64,000 nucleotides of DNA, taken from assembly GCA_002840125.1 (NCBI GenBank), contig PGZF01000001.1, positions 1,121,237 through 1,185,236 on the forward strand, written 5' to 3'. Shown one piece after another: positions 61,817 through 64,000 of the stretch. How positions within the stretch are numbered: position 1 is the first letter of the stretch; every line of letters begins with the position of its first letter. The position numbers and the translations under genes were made by a program. A model generated the notes under the pieces. That model saw only the letters and a list, made by a program, of their open reading frames with translations. It searched no databases and had not been told where the DNA came from. Origin of the DNA: Gammaproteobacteria bacterium HGW-Gammaproteobacteria-15. GTDB lineage: Bacteria > Pseudomonadota > Gammaproteobacteria > Enterobacterales > Alteromonadaceae.

Positions 61817-64000
61817 ACACTTCTCCTTGCATCCACGGATAACGGATCAACGAATAGGACCACGGCAAGCCGTCGAGCAACATGTCGTAAGGCCCGCTGT
61901 CGAGTTGCAGCTGCCAGCCGGAGCCATTGCCAGCGCGCTCCAATGTACCGCCACGCTGTAAAAAACATTCGCGTAATGTGGTTACTGAGCTGCTGGCCAG
62001 CTTTGGCCACTGCGCCAGTATGCCTGCCAGCAAGCTGTCAGCCATGGCCAGTGCTTCGCTGCTCAGCTGTGGCACAAACCCTACCGGGCAAGGCGGCTGC
62101 ACTCCGCTTAGCAACATAGGCAACGGCCATTGCTGCCAATAGTCCGGCCTTAGTTCTGGCTGCCAGTGTCCTGTGGTCATGTAGTGCAGTAAAGCGCACG
62201 CCTGCCAGGCCTGTTCTATACTGGTAAACCGCTGTGCCGACACCCAGCCCAGCCGCTGCAGCAACATGGGTATATAAGGCGCTGCCAGCACTATACCGGC
62301 GTTGGTAACCCAGTGCGCTTGTGCCGGTGTTTGCCCGTCGATAAACCCGCCAGAGGTATGAGCTTGTGCTACACCAGACACCAGCGGTGATGATGCCGGT
62401 AACACTTCCGGGCCAGATGCCGCGGCTTTTGGCGCTGTGGCTGGCTGCGCTGCCGAAGTAGCTGTAGCGGCCATGCCAGCCAGCTGTACCTTTAACTGTT
62501 GCAGCAATTGTGGCCTGCTGCCCTGAGCTGCATTACCGGTGTAATGTTGCAGTTGCTGCGCCAGTTGCTGCAACAGCGTGCGGCTGGCAGCACTGCCGGT
62601 TTCAGCCTCTAACCACTGCTGTAATTGGCTTATTAACAATGGCAATGTCAGTGGCTGGCGCTGCAGACTACATTGCAACAGTGGCTGCCAGCGGGCCTGC
62701 CGATACAACGGCAAAGGCAGGCTGATACCCCCTAACCCCCACTGCAACAGGCTGGTATAAGGCTGAATGCTGGCAAAGCTGGCGGGCTGTAACTGCTGAA
62801 ACAGCTGCTGCAAATGATCGTCAGACGCATACTGTACCAGACGTGCTAACAACGTACCTCCCGACAACTGCTGGCGTAAACCGTCCAGCCACAGGGCATT
62901 GGGTTGCTGCAATAATTGGCGTAGCAGCAGGTTAAACTGCCGCTGCTGCGCCAGCGTAAGCTGACCAAGTAATAACAACTGCTGCCACTGGCGCCAGCGT
63001 CTGGCCTGATGCTGCAGCGCGCTGCGCTGTACCGGCCGCGTTGTGCCAACCTGAGGCAAGGCGGTTACCGGCTGCGCCAAACGGTAACTAAAGTAACCCG
63101 GTAAGGCGCTAAAGCTGTCGGCCAGGCCATCGGTTGCCAAAGATGCAGGCTCTGCAATACCCGCCAGCAACTCAGTCAGTTGCAGTAATAACGGGCTATG
63201 CCAGGAAAACAGCTGGCGGCTGCGCTGCAATACCCGCTGCATATGCTGCACCAGGCTTTGCACCGACAAATTGTCATGCGCGGCCATTTTGCGCAGCAAA
63301 TAATGCAGGTAGCTGCGCCGGTTAAACTGGCTGCCGCGCTCTACCAGCAAATAACTCAGGCTAAGCTGCCACAAATGGCGCTGGCGTTGCTGCAATGCCG
63401 CTGGCGGTAACGGCGCTGATTGAGATTGAGGCTGAGTTTTAACACTGCTTTGCACCACACTGAATAACTGCGGTTGTGCCATCAGTTGCAGCATAAACCG
63501 CTGCTCAGACGGCGCCAGAAGTTGCAACAGCTGCGCCAGCATGGCATGGCTTAAACCAAAAGCCAGCACCTGACATAAGTCGCTACGGCTGGCCAGCTGC
63601 CGCAGTATGGTTAGCAGCTCAGCGCTATGTTGCAGGTACAAGGCCCAGTTTCGCTGCAGAGTTATGTTGTCAGCCAAACGTAATGCCAACAGGAGTTGCT
63701 GATGCTGAGATACTGTTAAACCAACTTGGGGCGCCTCTGTGGCAGAGGCTATTTTAGTTACCCCAGGCGGCTGTAACGGAGCATCTGCCATACCGGTTAG
63801 TAACTCTGTCAATTGCAGTAATAACGGGCTATGGCGGGCAAACAGCTGACGGCTGTGCTGCAACGTCAGCAACATATGCTGCACCAGGCTTTGCAGCGAT
63901 AAATTGTCATGTGCGGCCATTTTACGCAGTAAATAATGCAGGTAACTGCGCCGGTTAAACTGGCTGCCGCGCTCTACCAGCAGGTAACTGAGGCTAAACT
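61797..64000 (-). CDS. Contractile injection system tape-measure protein (partial)
   Basis: The C-terminal 730 or so residues of a CIS tape-measure protein; the frame is open through the window edge at 64000, so the N-terminus is missing. The C-terminal domain is diagnostic: WVTNAGIVLAAPYIPMLLQRLGW, LASSSVTTLRECFLQRGG, then GPYDMLLDGLPWSYSLIRYPWM and a final W-R-G. The preceding region is Leu/Gln-rich and helical, with two copies of a segment containing ERGSQFNRRSYLHYLLRKM 211 residues apart. Tape measures set the length of the inner tube. An ATG at 63920 is internal to the first repeat and is not the start. Confidence 0.9.
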   Translation of the reverse strand, partial: FSLSYLLVERGSQFNRRSYLHYLLRKMAAHDNLSLQSLVQHMLLTLQHSRQLFARHSPLLLQLTELLTGMADAPLQPPGVTKIASATEAPQVGLTVSQHQQLLLALRLADNITLQRNWALYLQHSAELLTILRQLASRSDLCQVLAFGLSHAMLAQLLQLLAPSEQRFMLQLMAQPQLFSVVQSSVKTQPQSQSAPLPPAALQQRQRHLWQLSLSYLLVERGSQFNRRSYLHYLLRKMAAHDNLSVQSLVQHMQRVLQRSRQLFSWHSPLLLQLTELLAGIAEPASLATDGLADSFSALPGYFSYRLAQPVTALPQVGTTRPVQRSALQHQARRWRQWQQLLLLGQLTLAQQRQFNLLLRQLLQQPNALWLDGLRQQLSGGTLLARLVQYASDDHLQQLFQQLQPASFASIQPYTSLLQWGLGGISLPLPLYRQARWQPLLQCSLQRQPLTLPLLISQLQQWLEAETGSAASRTLLQQLAQQLQHYTGNAAQGSRPQLLQQLKVQLAGMAATATSAAQPATAPKAAASGPEVLPASSPLVSGVAQAHTSGGFIDGQTPAQAHWVTNAGIVLAAPYIPMLLQRLGWVSAQRFTSIEQAWQACALLHYMTTGHWQPELRPDYWQQWPLPMLLSGVQPPCPVGFVPQLSSEALAMADSLLAGILAQWPKLASSSVTTLRECFLQRGGTLERAGNGSGWQLQLDSGPYDMLLDGLPWSYSLIRYPWMQGEVYVHWRG
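63150..64000 (-). repeat. 633-bp-period direct repeat inside the tape-measure gene
   Basis: Bases 63150-63367 and 63783-64000 are close copies in the same frame, with the offset constant at 633 bp (211 codons) at every landmark checked, including the ATATGCTGCACCAGGCTTTG block. Differences are mostly synonymous. The second copy is cut by the window edge, so the unit may be longer and more copies may lie beyond. Confidence 0.88.

Noticed and set aside
61797..63920. Tape-measure gene starting at the ATG at 63920
   Set aside because: The frame stays open to the window edge and the ATG lies inside a repeat whose other copy is internal (ending RRSYLHYLLRKM), so the true start is outside.

Overview
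The window is chromosomal DNA of a gammaproteobacterium, most likely from the Rheinheimera/Alishewanella/Arsukibacterium group. This rests on the gene orders hemA-prfA-prmC...kdsA, lolB-ispE-prs-rplY-pth-ychF and aguB-aguA, on AceK, AcnA, UbiF and RhlE of gammaproteobacterial type, and on Q-rich, moderate-GC coding style. No rRNA, CRISPR array, transposase, integrase or prophage was seen. Genus assignment is inference.

Layout. 1-6.8 kb: small stress and regulatory genes (OsmC; MarR with two operator dyads), an alpha/beta hydrolase, a decayed lipocalin, an RDD protein, a solute-binding-like protein and a YfcC transporter. 6.9-13.8 kb: aceK, a YaiI-type protein, an RluA-family pseudouridine synthase, tapT plus an S4 protein followed by a relic of a second tapT, hxpB, an alpha/beta hydrolase and an M14 carboxypeptidase. 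14-17.3 kb: two LytS-type kinases and one LytTR regulator in overlapping frames. 17.3-28.7 kb: housekeeping genes in two divergent blocks, with a DUF3369/HD-GYP regulator lodged inside the hemA-kdsA block. 28.8-29.3 kb: tRNA-Met, tRNA-Leu and two identical tRNA-Gln. 29.4-34.1 kb: ubiF, a secreted thioredoxin-fold protein, agmatine-to-putrescine genes and ppiC.

34.2-41.1 kb is an envelope-remodelling module: an LTA-synthase-like transferase diverges from dgkA, a PAP2 phosphatase, a PmrAB-like two-component system and eptA. Sites of the PmrA-box form CTTAAG-N5-CTTAAG lie before dgkA and before eptA, so lipid A modification and recycling of its diacylglycerol by-product appear co-regulated. 41.1-57 kb: a RES/Xre toxin-antitoxin pair, rhlE, a GIY-YIG protein, an AEC carrier, an SPFH protein with a tiny Arc-like regulator, a nonsense-truncated MscS channel gene, acnA, a second OmpR-type two-component system, a ferric-reductase-like membrane protein, ohr, a LysR/SDR/tautomerase group, and a DUF2167 gene broken by an in-frame TAA.

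The most notable region is the right end, 57.3-64 kb. It is the downstream end of an extracellular contractile injection system (eCIS) locus read leftward: a CIS tape-measure protein running off the window edge, an AAA+ ATPase, a signal-peptide-bearing GH18-like protein with C-terminal membrane segments and an apparently dead catalytic motif, and a DUF4157 effector-type protein whose C-terminal third looks compositionally foreign. The tape measure holds a long 633-bp-period repeat, a possible tube-length module.
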